The translations under genes were made by a program, and so were the position numbers. Of a stretch of 64,000 nt of DNA, positions 8,493 to 16,700 are shown one piece after another. How positions within the stretch are numbered: the stretch's first letter is position 1; every line of letters begins with the position of its first letter. The notes beneath the pieces were generated by a model. It saw nothing but the letters and a program-made list of their open reading frames with translations, searched no databases and was not told where the DNA came from. Location: NCBI GenBank assembly GCA_035606945.1, contig DATNDR010000036.1:62001-126000 (forward strand). Reading direction: 5' to 3'. The stretch comes from GCA-003244245 sp035606945. GTDB taxonomy: Bacteria > Actinomycetota > Actinomycetes > Mycobacteriales > Pseudonocardiaceae.

Positions 8493-9058
8493 TGCGAGCG
8501 GACTGTGGAGATCCGGTTGGACAGCAGCGTGACGAACGCCGGCCGATCCCGATGGGTGTGCTCGTACACCAGCAGCGTTTCGAGCTGGGGCAGCGACAAC
8601 CCGCGAAGCTTGGTCCTCAACTCGGCCAAAGACATCTCGTCGTACCCGGCTAGCAGCTCCGACGGCCCGCCGGCGGCGGGCCGGATGCCGTCGCCGCTGG
8701 CGGGCGGAGGTGTCAGGGCTTGCGCGACGTCGGCTTCGTCGACTTCGCCGCCCCTTGCGACCTTGTTGTCGGTGCTGTCGGGGTGGGCTGGGCTGGTGCC
8801 GGCTGCCGGCGGTTCGTCGTCCTCGTCGAACCGGGCCCACGGCGGATTGTCCTCCACCGGCTGCAACAGCGAAAACACCTGGTCACCTTTGATCGCCAGC
8901 TCAGTGACCCGCTGCTGCACCCGCATCCCGACCTGCACAGCGCGGCTGGCGGCGGTGACCGGAAGATCGACGAGCTGCTCGGGCAGCTTGCGAGCCTGTT
9001 CCACGGCGGTAACCACCAGGCCCACGGCGACGCGGACAGGCAAGGGTACGTGGCTCAT
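8489..9058 (-). CDS. Lipid-droplet-associated-type protein (Rv1109c-like)
   Basis: The protein has 189 residues. It is homologous by position and general make-up to the mycobacterial gene between xseA and lytB2, whose family is annotated as lipid-droplet-associated. The N-terminal half is amphipathic (PVRVAVGLVVTAVEQARKL, then VTAASRAVQVGMRVQQRV). The middle is acidic and disordered. The C-terminus is a helical bundle-like segment (MSLAELRTKLRGLSLPQLET). I chose the ATG at 9058, where the conserved start MSHVPLPVRV lies; the long upstream frame is antisense to ispH. The last codon overlaps the xseA start (GTGA). Confidence 0.75.
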   Translation of the reverse strand: MSHVPLPVRVAVGLVVTAVEQARKLPEQLVDLPVTAASRAVQVGMRVQQRVTELAIKGDQVFSLLQPVEDNPPWARFDEDDEPPAAGTSPAHPDSTDNKVARGGEVDEADVAQALTPPPASGDGIRPAAGGPSELLAGYDEMSLAELRTKLRGLSLPQLETLLVYEHTHRDRPAFVTLLSNRISTVRSQ

Positions 9059-9166
9059 GGTCGTCAAGCCTGCCGCAGCTGCCCGGCTTCTGCCTATTCG
9101 GGACCGGTTCGGGACTAGGGGTAGGCGCACCGCAGGCCGTTGCCGCGGCGTTGCCGGGGCCGCCCG

Positions 9167-9172
9167 TAGGGT
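9167..9172 (+). promoter_or_regulatory. -10 box of leaderless ispH transcript
   Basis: TAGGGT ends 6 nt before the ispH ATG and there is no ribosome-binding site, so the transcript probably begins at the start codon. Leaderless mRNAs of this layout are common in actinobacteria. Confidence 0.5.
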
Positions 9173-9178
9173 AGGGGC

Positions 9179-10123
9179 ATGACCAAGCGCGTGCTGCTTG
9201 CCAGACCTCGCGGCTACTGTGCCGGGGTCGACCGTGCGGTGGCGACGGTCGAGAAGGCACTCGATGCGCACGGAGCCCCGGTGTACGTCCGCAAGCAAAT
9301 CGTGCACAACCGGCATGTGGTGCAGACCCTGGAAAGCCGCGGTGTGGTCTTCGTCGACGATCCCGACGAGGTGCCCGCGGGCGCCGTCGTGGTGTTCTCC
9401 GCGCATGGCGTGTCGCCGCTGGTGCGCGACCAGGCCGCGGCGCGTGAGCTGCGCACCATCGACGCCACCTGCCCACTGGTCACCAAGGTGCACCAGGAGG
9501 TCAAGCGGTTCGCGCGGGACGGTTACGAGATCCTGCTCATCGGTCACCAAAATCACGAGGAGGTCGAGGGCACCGCGGGGGAGGCGCCCGAGCATGTCCA
9601 GCTCGTCGACGGGCCGCAGGCGGTGGATTCGGTTTCGGTACGCGACCCATCCCGCGTGGTGTGGCTGTCCCAAACCACGCTGTCGGTCGACGAGACGATG
9701 CATACCGTGGCGCGCCTGCGCGAAAGGTTTCCCGAGCTGGCCGACCCGCCCAGTGACGACATTTGCTACGCCACCCAGAACCGGCAGGTAGCCGTCAAGG
9801 CGATGGCCCCCGACTGCGATCTGGTGCTCGTCGTCGGGTCGCCGAATTCGTCCAATTCGGTGCGGCTGGTCGAGGTCGCGCTGAGCGCGGGCGCGCGTTG
9901 TGCCTACCTGGTGGACTGCCACACCGAGATCGATCCATGCTGGTTGGACGGGGTGCACACGGTCGGAGTCAGCAGCGGTGCATCGGTGCCCGAGCTGCTG
10001 GTGCAAGGGGTCCTGGACTATCTGGCCGAACGTGGGTTCGCCGAAGTCCAGGAGATCGTCACCGCGGACGAGTCGTTGGTGTTCTCATTACCGCGAGAAC
10101 TCAAGCGCACGCCGGGTGGGTAG
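9179..10123 (+). CDS. ispH: 4-hydroxy-3-methylbut-2-enyl diphosphate reductase
   Basis: The protein has 314 residues. It is the last enzyme of the MEP isoprenoid pathway and reduces HMBPP to IPP and DMAPP with a [4Fe-4S] cluster. The three cluster cysteines are visible: Cys14 (RGYCAGVDRA), Cys98 (DATCPLVTK) and Cys196 (DICYATQNRQ). Also present are the catalytic HNEEV-type loop (HQNHEEVEGT) and GSPNSSNS. The gene is divergent from the lipid-droplet-type gene. A -10 box 6 nt before the ATG suggests a leaderless mRNA. Confidence 0.96.
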   Translation: MTKRVLLARPRGYCAGVDRAVATVEKALDAHGAPVYVRKQIVHNRHVVQTLESRGVVFVDDPDEVPAGAVVVFSAHGVSPLVRDQAAARELRTIDATCPLVTKVHQEVKRFARDGYEILLIGHQNHEEVEGTAGEAPEHVQLVDGPQAVDSVSVRDPSRVVWLSQTTLSVDETMHTVARLRERFPELADPPSDDICYATQNRQVAVKAMAPDCDLVLVVGSPNSSNSVRLVEVALSAGARCAYLVDCHTEIDPCWLDGVHTVGVSSGASVPELLVQGVLDYLAERGFAEVQEIVTADESLVFSLPRELKRTPGG

Positions 10124-10126
10124 CGG

Positions 10127-10594
10127 TCATTCGGTGGTGTGCCGAGCGCTCGGCCGTCGCTGGACGACCATCCGGAACGCACCGATAGCCACGGTGAACC
10201 CGGTGGTGATCGCCATGGTGGGGAACCCGTTGATCAAAGGGGTGCCGACGGCGAGCGCGGTGGCGACCAACCCCCCACCGGTGGGCGTTGCACCGGTCGC
10301 CAGGACCACCCCCGGCACTGCCATCGCCAGGATCAGCGGAGGTGCCACCATCGGTGCGAACAGCCCCTTGCGCTGCACCACCACCACGGCGAACAGGCAG
10401 CCGAGGAAATAGCACGCCTGGAACACGACGCTCAGCCGGTTCAGTCGCTCGAGGTCGGCGAAAACTCCTGTCGAGGCAAGCGCGAGCGTGCACAGCATCG
10501 CAGCCCACCAGGGCATCCCCGGGCCGTCGGGCAACAGCGCGTACTCATCCCAAGACGCACGCGCGCCGGTGCTTCGGGCTCGGGTTCCCGTCAC
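10127..10594 (-). CDS. DUF6542-type membrane protein
   Basis: The protein has 155 residues and four predicted membrane segments (about 27-45, 56-75, 82-105 and 118-140). It has a polar N-terminus and an Arg-rich C-terminus. No enzymatic motif is visible. It stands where mycobacteria carry Rv1111c, between lytB2 and ychF. The ATG overlaps the rmuC stop by 4 bases, so it is the second gene of a two-gene unit, and it converges on ispH with a 3-bp gap. Confidence 0.7.
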   Translation of the reverse strand: MTGTRARSTGARASWDEYALLPDGPGMPWWAAMLCTLALASTGVFADLERLNRLSVVFQACYFLGCLFAVVVVQRKGLFAPMVAPPLILAMAVPGVVLATGATPTGGGLVATALAVGTPLINGFPTMAITTGFTVAIGAFRMVVQRRPSARHTTE

Positions 10595-12222
10595 TCGTTC
10601 ACACTAGACCGTTGCGGATCCTCGCCCGGCGCCTGGTGCAGCGCGTCGACGACCCACCCCCAGTTCTGATCGGAGTCCGGTTCGACATCGGACTCCGCGT
10701 CCACTGGTGCGCGCTGCCCAGCGTCCAGTGCCACGAGTGAGTCCGTTGCCGACGCCACCAGCTCCACCGCTTGCACGGTGCGCGGACTTCGCTCCACCTG
10801 CTCGGGCGTGTCGAGGTGTTCGGTGACGACACCGAGCTCGCCGAACCGGCGGGCGGTGACCAGGACCCGCGACTCCAGCGAGCTGACGGTGCGGTTGTAG
10901 GCGTCGACGGCACCACCGAGCTGCTTGCCGAGTTTGGCCACGTGGCTGCCCATCGTGGCCAGCCGGGAGTGCAGCTCACGGCCCAGCTCGTGCACCCGCG
11001 CCGCGTTGCTGGCCAGCGCCTCCTGCCGCCAGGTGTACGCCACCGTTCGCAACAGCGCGATCAACGTGGTCGGGGTCGAAATCACGATGTTGCGCTCGAA
11101 GGCGTGCTCGAGCAGCGCCGGGTCGGCCTGTAACGCCGCCTCGAGGAAGGGGTCGCCGGGGACGAACAGGACGACGAACTCCGGGGTGGTGTCGAAGCGC
11201 TGCCAGTAGGACTTGTGCGCCAGCGCATCGACGTGCGCGCGCAGATGGCGGGCGTGCGCGGCCAACCGGTCGGCGCGGCGGTCCGGGTCGGTGGCTTCGA
11301 CCGCCTCCAGGTAGGCGCCGAAGGGCACCTTGGCGTCCAGCACGATGTGCTTGCCGCCGGCAAGGTGCACCACCAGGTCGGGACGGACGATCGCGTCGTC
11401 GTCGCCGCTGCCGTCGGTCGCGGTGACCTGGCGGGAGAAGTCACAGTGTTCGACCATGCCGGCCAGCTCCACGATCCGTTCCAGCTGCAGCTCACCCCAG
11501 CGGCCGCGGACCTGAGGGGCCCGCAGCGCGGTGACCAGCTGGCGGGTTTCGCTTTGTAACTGTTCCGAGGTGCGATGCATCGCGCCGACCTGCTCACGCA
11601 ACCCCGCATAGGCGGCCTCCCGCTCCTTTTCCACGGTGCGCAGTTGGCCGTCGAGCCGGTGCAGACTCTGCGTGATCGGCGCCAGCAGTGCCTCGATGGC
11701 CTGCTGGCGCTGGGTGGCGTCGCCGTCTGATTTGGCTGAGATCGCCGCGGTGACCTTGGCCAGCCGGGCCTCGGCGAGCTGGACGAAAGCCTCGTTATTG
11801 CGCGACAGCGCTTCTGCCGACAGTGCTTGGAAGCTGTCCCGCAGCTCGGCCTCGCGCTGGGTGAGCAAGCGCTCCCGGTCGGCCGCGGCGGTCCGCTCCG
11901 CGTCGAGCGCGGCGCGGACACCCGCCACCTCGGCCTGCGCCGCCGCGGCCCGGGCGCTGGCCTCCTCGGTTCGGGCACTGGCCTGCTCGGCGCGCCGGTT
12001 GCACTGCTCGACGCGGGCTGCTTCGGTGTCCCTGGCTGTGCGGGCACGCTCAGCTTCCTGGCGGGCCGCGGCCAGTTCGGCTTCGACGGCGACCCGGGCC
12101 GCGTCCGCCGTTCGCCCGGCCTCCGCCACCGCCGCCCGCCGGAACGCAGCCCCCACCATCCAGCTGATCAGGCCGCCAACCACAAGCCCCGCCACCATCG
12201 CGATGAGCACTAAGTAATCCAC
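10591..12222 (-). CDS. rmuC: DNA recombination protein RmuC
   Basis: The protein has 543 residues. An N-terminal membrane anchor (about 4-26, VLIAMVAGLVVGGLISWMVG) is followed by a long Ala/Glu/Arg-rich coiled coil (about 30-200). The RmuC nuclease-like domain (about 215-460) contains RGRWGELQLERIVELAGM, VLDAKVPF and VVLFVPGDPFL. RmuC limits DNA inversions at short repeats. The C-terminal 70 residues are acidic and low in complexity. Confidence 0.92.
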   Translation of the reverse strand: MDYLVLIAMVAGLVVGGLISWMVGAAFRRAAVAEAGRTADAARVAVEAELAAARQEAERARTARDTEAARVEQCNRRAEQASARTEEASARAAAAQAEVAGVRAALDAERTAAADRERLLTQREAELRDSFQALSAEALSRNNEAFVQLAEARLAKVTAAISAKSDGDATQRQQAIEALLAPITQSLHRLDGQLRTVEKEREAAYAGLREQVGAMHRTSEQLQSETRQLVTALRAPQVRGRWGELQLERIVELAGMVEHCDFSRQVTATDGSGDDDAIVRPDLVVHLAGGKHIVLDAKVPFGAYLEAVEATDPDRRADRLAAHARHLRAHVDALAHKSYWQRFDTTPEFVVLFVPGDPFLEAALQADPALLEHAFERNIVISTPTTLIALLRTVAYTWRQEALASNAARVHELGRELHSRLATMGSHVAKLGKQLGGAVDAYNRTVSSLESRVLVTARRFGELGVVTEHLDTPEQVERSPRTVQAVELVASATDSLVALDAGQRAPVDAESDVEPDSDQNWGWVVDALHQAPGEDPQRSSVNE

Positions 12223-12314
12223 ACGTCACACCCTGCAACACCCCCCCGACAGTTTCGGCGAGGCGCGCCGCCTCCCGCGCGCCGCTGGATGCACCGGCGC
12301 CGGCGGGTGGCGCC

Positions 12315-12320
12315 TAGACT
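12315..12320 (+). promoter_or_regulatory. -10 box of ychF, probably leaderless
   Basis: TAGACT lies 9 nt before the GTG start, with no ribosome-binding site between them. The transcript start is expected at or within 2-3 nt of the start codon. Confidence 0.45.
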
Positions 12321-12329
12321 TGACGTTTC

Positions 12330-13430
12330 GTGAGCCTCACCCTCGGGATCGTCGGGTTGCCCAACGTCGGTAAGTCGACCTTGTTCAATGCCCTGACCAG
12401 GAACAACGTGCTTGCGGCGAACTACGCTTTCGCCACCATCGAGCCCAACGTCGGCGTGGTGCCGTTACCTGATGATCGTCTCGGCCGGTTGGCGGAACTG
12501 TTCGGCAGCGCGAAGGTGGTGCCGGCGACGGTGTCGTTCGTCGACATCGCAGGAATCGTCGCCGGTGCTTCGGAAGGCGCCGGGCTGGGTAACAAATTCC
12601 TGGCCAACATCCGTGAAGCCAACGCAATCTGCCAAGTGGTGCGGGTTTTCGACGATCCGGATGTGCTGCACGTCGAGGGCCGGGTCGACCCGGCCGACGA
12701 CATCACCACCGTCGAGACCGAGCTGGTGCTCGCCGATCTGCAGACCGTGGACCGTGCGCTACCCCGGCTGGAGAAGGAGGCGCGCACCCACCCGGCACAA
12801 CGCCGCGCCGCGCTGGCCGCTGCCCAGGCCGCCCGGCAGGTGCTCGACACCGGGCGCACCTTGTTCGCCGCCCGCACGCAGCTGGACGCCGCCGCGCTGG
12901 CTGAACTCAGCCTGCTGACCAGCAAGCCGTTCTTGTATGTCTTCAACGCTGATGAGGGGGTGCTCACCGACCCGGAGCGGCAAGCCGAGCTGCGCAAGCT
13001 GGTCGATCCCGCCGATGCGGTGTTCTTGGACGCCAAGGTCGAATCCGAGCTGCTCGAACTGGACCCGGCATCGGCTCGCGAGTTGCTGGACTCGATCGGC
13101 CAGCCAGAGCCGGGTCTGCACGCGCTGGCCCGCGCCGGGTTTCACACCCTGGGGTTGCAGACCTTCCTCACAGCCGGGCCCAAGGAGGCCAGGGCGTGGA
13201 CGATCCGGGCCGGCGCCACCGCGCCTGAAGCTGCCGGCGTGATTCACAGCGATTTCCAGCGGGGTTTCATCAAGGCCGAAATCGTGTCGTACCACGATCT
13301 GGTCGCCGCCGGCTCCATGGCGGCGGCCCGGGCCGCCGGGAAGATCCGGATGGAGGGCAAGGATTACGTGATGGCCGATGGTGACATCGTCGAATTCCGC
13401 ACCGGACTAACCTCTCATTCCAACAAGTAG
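12330..13430 (+). CDS. ychF: Redox-regulated ATPase YchF (Obg family)
   Basis: The protein has 366 residues, the usual length. It has a P-loop GLPNVGKST at 9-17, the switch region FVDIAGIVAGASEGAGLGN and a helical insertion. The noncanonical NxxE-type G4 region (YVFNADEG) gives this GTPase-fold family its ATP preference. A C-terminal TGS domain follows. YchF associates with ribosomes and the proteasome and modulates stress responses. The start is a GTG with a -10 box close by. Confidence 0.95.
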   Translation: MSLTLGIVGLPNVGKSTLFNALTRNNVLAANYAFATIEPNVGVVPLPDDRLGRLAELFGSAKVVPATVSFVDIAGIVAGASEGAGLGNKFLANIREANAICQVVRVFDDPDVLHVEGRVDPADDITTVETELVLADLQTVDRALPRLEKEARTHPAQRRAALAAAQAARQVLDTGRTLFAARTQLDAAALAELSLLTSKPFLYVFNADEGVLTDPERQAELRKLVDPADAVFLDAKVESELLELDPASARELLDSIGQPEPGLHALARAGFHTLGLQTFLTAGPKEARAWTIRAGATAPEAAGVIHSDFQRGFIKAEIVSYHDLVAAGSMAAARAAGKIRMEGKDYVMADGDIVEFRTGLTSHSNK

Positions 13431-13457
13431 CCGTGCCCCTGGGATGCTGGAAGGGTT

Positions 13458-13556
13458 TTGGCGAAGTTCTCACTGCTGACGCTGGTCGAGCCGCGCAACC
13501 GGGAACCGTGCGACATCCTGATCTGCTGCTGTGATGGGCTGTCCGGGGCTCCTAGA
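13458..13556 (+). pseudogene. Fragment of IS256/Mutator-type transposase
   Basis: About 33 codons encode a stretch resembling the DDE-core region of IS256-family transposases: a VEPRNREPCDILICCCDGL segment matches the family pattern of an (N)RG..D.LI.CCDGL core that contains a catalytic aspartate. No start, upstream part or downstream part of a transposase is present, and the frame then runs into unrelated sequence. This is a relic of an insertion sequence, and it abuts the altered 3' end of the neighbouring glycosyltransferase gene. Confidence 0.5.
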
Positions 13557-15087
13557 GGCGATCACAACGGCCTTCCCTCCCCGTCTCTAAGTACTCCAGT
13601 TGTAGTTTGTGATCTTGCGGCGTGGCGGTCCCGGACATGGGGACGGCCACCGCGCGGTGTGCCCGTCGCCGCTGACCGTCACCGCGCGCACCGGGTCGGT
13701 GTGATCTTGAGGTGGTGGTTAGTCGGTCTACCTCGGCGAGCAGTTCGGAGACTTGGCTGACAACGCTGAAGTTGTCCTTGGCATAGGCCTCGGCGGTGGG
13801 GCCTTTGGTCTGTTTCCAGCCCTCGTCCAGAGCCCGGTTGACGGCGGCGGCGAGTGACTGGGCGAGGGCGGCGTGATCGTCGGTTTCCGGCACTAGCATC
13901 CCGACTTCGGGGGTCACGAAGTCGCGCGGACCGCCGGAGTCAGCGCCGATCACTGGCGTGCCGCAGGCCATGCATTCGATGAACACCAGACCGAAGGGTT
14001 CCCGGTAGGACGGGAAGCAGCCCACGTCGGCGCAGTTGAACAGCACCGCTAACTCGTCCTGCGGCCTGGGCCCGAGGAAGTAGGTCCGGCGCAGGCCGAG
14101 CCGCGCGGCCAGGTCGTGCATTTCAACCTGCGCCTCGTGTGGTCCGGAACCGATCACCAGGGTGAGGATCCGGCGCTTTTGCTGCTCGTAGATGGCCGCC
14201 GCGCGCAGTAGGGCATCCAACCGTTTCCAGTCGGCGAACTTGCCGCAGAACGCCACCACCGCGTCGAACCCATCCGCCGGGGCGGTCGGCTCGGGCTGCC
14301 GGCCGCTGCCCTCGGGTACCTGTGTCATAAACCCGGCCAGCACCGTCGCCCGATCAGCATAGAGGTCGGTCGGGTCGGTCAGCCTGTGGAAGACGTCCTG
14401 GTTGTAGCCGTTCTGGGAGAGCACCACCCGCTCACGGGGGAACTCCGGGAAGAGGTCCAGCAGCGCCTCGATCTGCTCGGCGGAGATCGACGCGACGACC
14501 TCCACGGCATGCTGCGGGGCGTTGTAGTCGAAGATCTTCTCGCGCTGCATGAACGGCAGGAAGCGCAGCGGGAACTCCGCCGGCTGATCGGCTCGTCGCT
14601 CGTGGGCGTACATCTTCAGCTCGGTTCCATGCACGAAGCACAGCAACGGCATCGAGCCGCGCCCGGCGGCGGCCCTGCGGCGGATCACGTCGCGCATCAC
14701 CACCGTGTTCATGAAGCCGTGATGGGCGATCGCTAGGCTGAACCGGTCCTCGGAGTTGGCCTCGATCTCGTCGAGCCACTGCGCGACCTCGTTGGTCAGC
14801 CGCTGCCGGTAGGCGTTGACCTCGTCCTCGCTCATGCTGTGCCAGCGATAGTTGCTGACCGGGGAGATCGACTCGCAGATCGGGATGTCGTGCTCCAACG
14901 GGAAAACCCGCACGTTTTCGTCGCGGAACCGCTGCCGCCGGGAGGGATACATCGAGTAAGCGCGCACTCCCGGCAAAGCGTTGTAAGCATGGTGGTGCGC
15001 CTCATGCAAGATCCCCGAACCCGGCGCGAACTCCCCGCCGCGCTGCCAGTTGTTGGTGCCCAGCTGAAAGATCAGCCGATCAGACAT
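13552..15087 (-). CDS. GT4-type glycosyltransferase with an abnormal C-terminal tail
   Basis: The protein has 511 residues. The N-terminal half has the GT-B acceptor domain (FQLGTNNWQRGGEFAPGSG start, LLCFVHGTELK). The C-terminal half is a group 1 glycosyltransferase domain with FCGKFADWKRLDALLRA, TLVIGSGPHE and the sugar-nucleotide E-x7-E motif REPFGLVFIECMACGTPV. The catalytic fold ends near residue 452. The last 55 or so residues are Arg/His-rich and do not resemble a glycosyltransferase end, and they run up to an IS256 transposase scrap, so the 3' end was probably replaced. The ATG at 15087 follows a GGAGG-containing stretch. The acceptor is unknown. Confidence 0.8.
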   Translation of the reverse strand: MSDRLIFQLGTNNWQRGGEFAPGSGILHEAHHHAYNALPGVRAYSMYPSRRQRFRDENVRVFPLEHDIPICESISPVSNYRWHSMSEDEVNAYRQRLTNEVAQWLDEIEANSEDRFSLAIAHHGFMNTVVMRDVIRRRAAAGRGSMPLLCFVHGTELKMYAHERRADQPAEFPLRFLPFMQREKIFDYNAPQHAVEVVASISAEQIEALLDLFPEFPRERVVLSQNGYNQDVFHRLTDPTDLYADRATVLAGFMTQVPEGSGRQPEPTAPADGFDAVVAFCGKFADWKRLDALLRAAAIYEQQKRRILTLVIGSGPHEAQVEMHDLAARLGLRRTYFLGPRPQDELAVLFNCADVGCFPSYREPFGLVFIECMACGTPVIGADSGGPRDFVTPEVGMLVPETDDHAALAQSLAAAVNRALDEGWKQTKGPTAEAYAKDNFSVVSQVSELLAEVDRLTTTSRSHRPGARGDGQRRRAHRAVAVPMSGTATPQDHKLQLEYLETGREGRCDRL

Positions 15088-15850
15088 CCTCGCCTCCGCG
15101 CTCGAACCTTGACTGCTCTCGCGAGCCGCGATCATGGCTGGGTTCGACGGAAAAGGAAAGCCAGACGCCCAGAGAGCCGCTCGACCGGACCATCCGAGCA
15201 TGATCGGGCCCTGGGCTTGATTGCGCGAGGTGACCAGGCGGTGCCGGTGACGGTGCAGGCGCGCACCCCGGTAGCTCCCGGTGCCGGGTTCGACGCGGTA
15301 GCAGTCCCCGCTGGCGTTGGACGGTGGGATGCTCACTAATCGCGTCACGGCCTTGCCGCAGCTAGATCGCGCAACGTGTCGTATGTTGGGCCACGCACGA
15401 TGGATTGCACGACGATGTCGTCGATTTCCGCTTCAACGCATAGCGCGTCACCGGGCTCGAGTTGACGTGCCCGACGTCCAGCCGGAGATGATGGCGAGCG
15501 CGAGCCCCGCGATCGCCATACCCTAATTCGTGGCTTCGCCATGGTCTGCCCTGGTTAGTCAATGCTCCAACGATGCCCTACACCATGCCGTAGTCCCTAG
15601 ACCATTGGCGGGTGCAAGAAGGTGTGTGGCGTGGGTGAATTGGCCGACGCGTCACACTCGTCCGCGGGTTGAGTGCTCATCACGGCAGTCTCTGACCTAC
15701 TTCAGTATGGGAATCAGCGGCGTTGTTGAAAACGGTGGTCGCGATCGCGGTGGGGGGTCGGTTACCGGTCCGTGACCGTCCCGGCCCGGGGTCGGCGGTC
15801 AGCACGGTCTGTGCGTGTTGGCCGCGGGAAGGTTTCCAGGTCGGGCTGGC
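15088..15850. other. Gene-poor stretch with toxin-antitoxin remnant
   Basis: Apart from the antitoxin relic at 15345-15480 I see no convincing gene here. Upstream of the glycosyltransferase the frame stays open to 15348, but codon use and sequence look non-coding. The stretch 15550-15850 holds no recognisable element. Confidence 0.4.
15345..15480 (-). pseudogene. AbrB/MazE-type antitoxin relic
   Basis: Read on the minus strand, the DNA encodes LEPGDALCVEAEIDDIVVQS, then about 22 more residues to a stop. This matches the C-terminal half of AbrB-fold antitoxins (the L.PGD.L.VE...IV pattern). The N-terminal beta-hairpin cannot be read in the same frame. The stop overlaps a GTG that begins MTRLV, a typical VapC toxin start, but the sequence then becomes unrelated. 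The picture is a toxin-antitoxin pair deleted just after the toxin start. Confidence 0.5.
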
Positions 15851-15855
15851 ACGGA

Positions 15856-15889
15856 TACACTCTGTGCACGACTACACTCTGTGCACGAC
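15856..15889 (+). repeat. Two tandem 17-bp repeats, possible promoter/operator
   Basis: TACACTCTGTGCACGAC occurs twice head to tail at 15856-15872 and 15873-15889. Each unit holds a -10-like TACACT and a GTGCAC palindrome. The array is about 120 bp upstream of the small membrane protein gene, so it may be its promoter with two operator sites. Confidence 0.5.
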
Positions 15890-16010
15890 GAGGGAGGGTC
15901 GCGCTGGAGGTGGATCGGGGCCGATCAAAGGGAAATCCCGATGCCCGGTACAAGATGTTCATGCCGTACTTCCTGAACCCGCCGAGGGTCTCAGATATGG
16001 AGGAGAAGAC

Positions 16011-16184
16011 ATGCACGAATACGGCGTTTCATTATTCGGCATCTTGTACTTACTCATCGGCGTGGTGGTAGCGCTGACTAATGGATATGCGATCCATACC
16101 ATCGGCGAGCTGCTGTCGTTCGTCTTGGCGATCCTGCTCTGGCCTCTCGTACTTCTGAACGTAAATCTCCACGTCGCGGTGTGA
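16011..16184 (+). CDS. Small two-helix membrane protein
   Basis: The protein has 57 residues. Two hydrophobic helices (about 7-24, SLFGILYLLIGVVVAL; about 34-52, LLSFVLAILLWPLVLLNVNL) are joined by a short polar turn. The ATG has GGAGG with 7-nt spacing. Proteins of this size and pattern are widespread in actinobacteria and have no assigned role. A 13-bp-arm palindrome follows the stop. Confidence 0.65.
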   Translation: MHEYGVSLFGILYLLIGVVVALTNGYAIHTIGELLSFVLAILLWPLVLLNVNLHVAV

Positions 16185-16204
16185 CATGCTGATTGCGCCA
16201 GCGC

Positions 16205-16270
16205 GCCGAGTTCGACCACACGGCTGTCCGGGACGCGACTGACAGCTGTAGCCGTCAGGTCGAACTCGGC
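16205..16270. repeat. 66-bp intergenic palindrome between convergent genes
   Basis: GCCGAGTTCGACC (16205-16217) is exactly complementary to 16258-16270, and the inner parts (ACGGCTGTC against GACAGC...GCCGT) are partly complementary. It lies between the stops of two convergent genes without a T-run. It may end both transcripts. Confidence 0.7.
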
Positions 16271-16297
16271 TACAGGGTGGCGGCAGGGTGGCGGCAC

Positions 16298-16594
16298 TCA
16301 GTCCGTTGCGGCGGCCAGCACGCGGTCGATCTGCTCGGCAAGTTCGATGTCGAGGTTGGTGATACCGCCCTGGGAGTGGGTGCTGCAGCGGAACGTCACG
16401 GTGCGCCAGCGGATATCGATGTCGGGGTGGTGATCGTGCGCCTCAGCGATCTCAGCCACTTCGCGGACCGCCTCGATGGCTGCGGGGAAGCTCGGTAACT
16501 TCGCGGTGCGGACAATCGTGTCACCGTCGCGCTGCCAGCCGGTGAGCTTGTCCAGGGCAGCAGCCACCCCCTCGCCATCCAACAACGTCGCCAT
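16298..16594 (-). CDS. Pterin-4a-carbinolamine dehydratase
   Basis: The protein has 98 residues, full length for the family. It dehydrates 4a-hydroxytetrahydropterin in cofactor recycling. The signature HHPDIDIRW is present with the preceding AEIAEAHD, and the C-terminal part (THSQGGITNLDIELAEQID) also matches. No aromatic amino-acid hydroxylase is visible nearby, so the physiological partner is unknown. Its upstream region contains two 25-bp direct repeats. Confidence 0.92.
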   Translation of the reverse strand: MATLLDGEGVAAALDKLTGWQRDGDTIVRTAKLPSFPAAIEAVREVAEIAEAHDHHPDIDIRWRTVTFRCSTHSQGGITNLDIELAEQIDRVLAAATD

Positions 16595-16608
16595 GCCACT
16601 CTCCTCAC

Positions 16609-16674
16609 GGTCTCATGGACGTTTGAGCACCTTCTGGATGCCCATGAAGGGTCTCATGGACGCTTGTGCACCTT
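16609..16674. repeat. Two 25-bp direct repeats upstream of the pterin dehydratase gene
   Basis: 16609-16633 and 16650-16674 differ at 2 of 25 positions; both begin GGTCTCATGGACG and end GCACCTT. Start-to-start distance is 41 bp. They fill the gap between the ABC permease stop and the dehydratase start, so they may be operator sites or a dispersed intergenic repeat. Confidence 0.6.
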
Positions 16675-16700
16675 GCCGAGCACAAGCGGCACGGTAGGAG

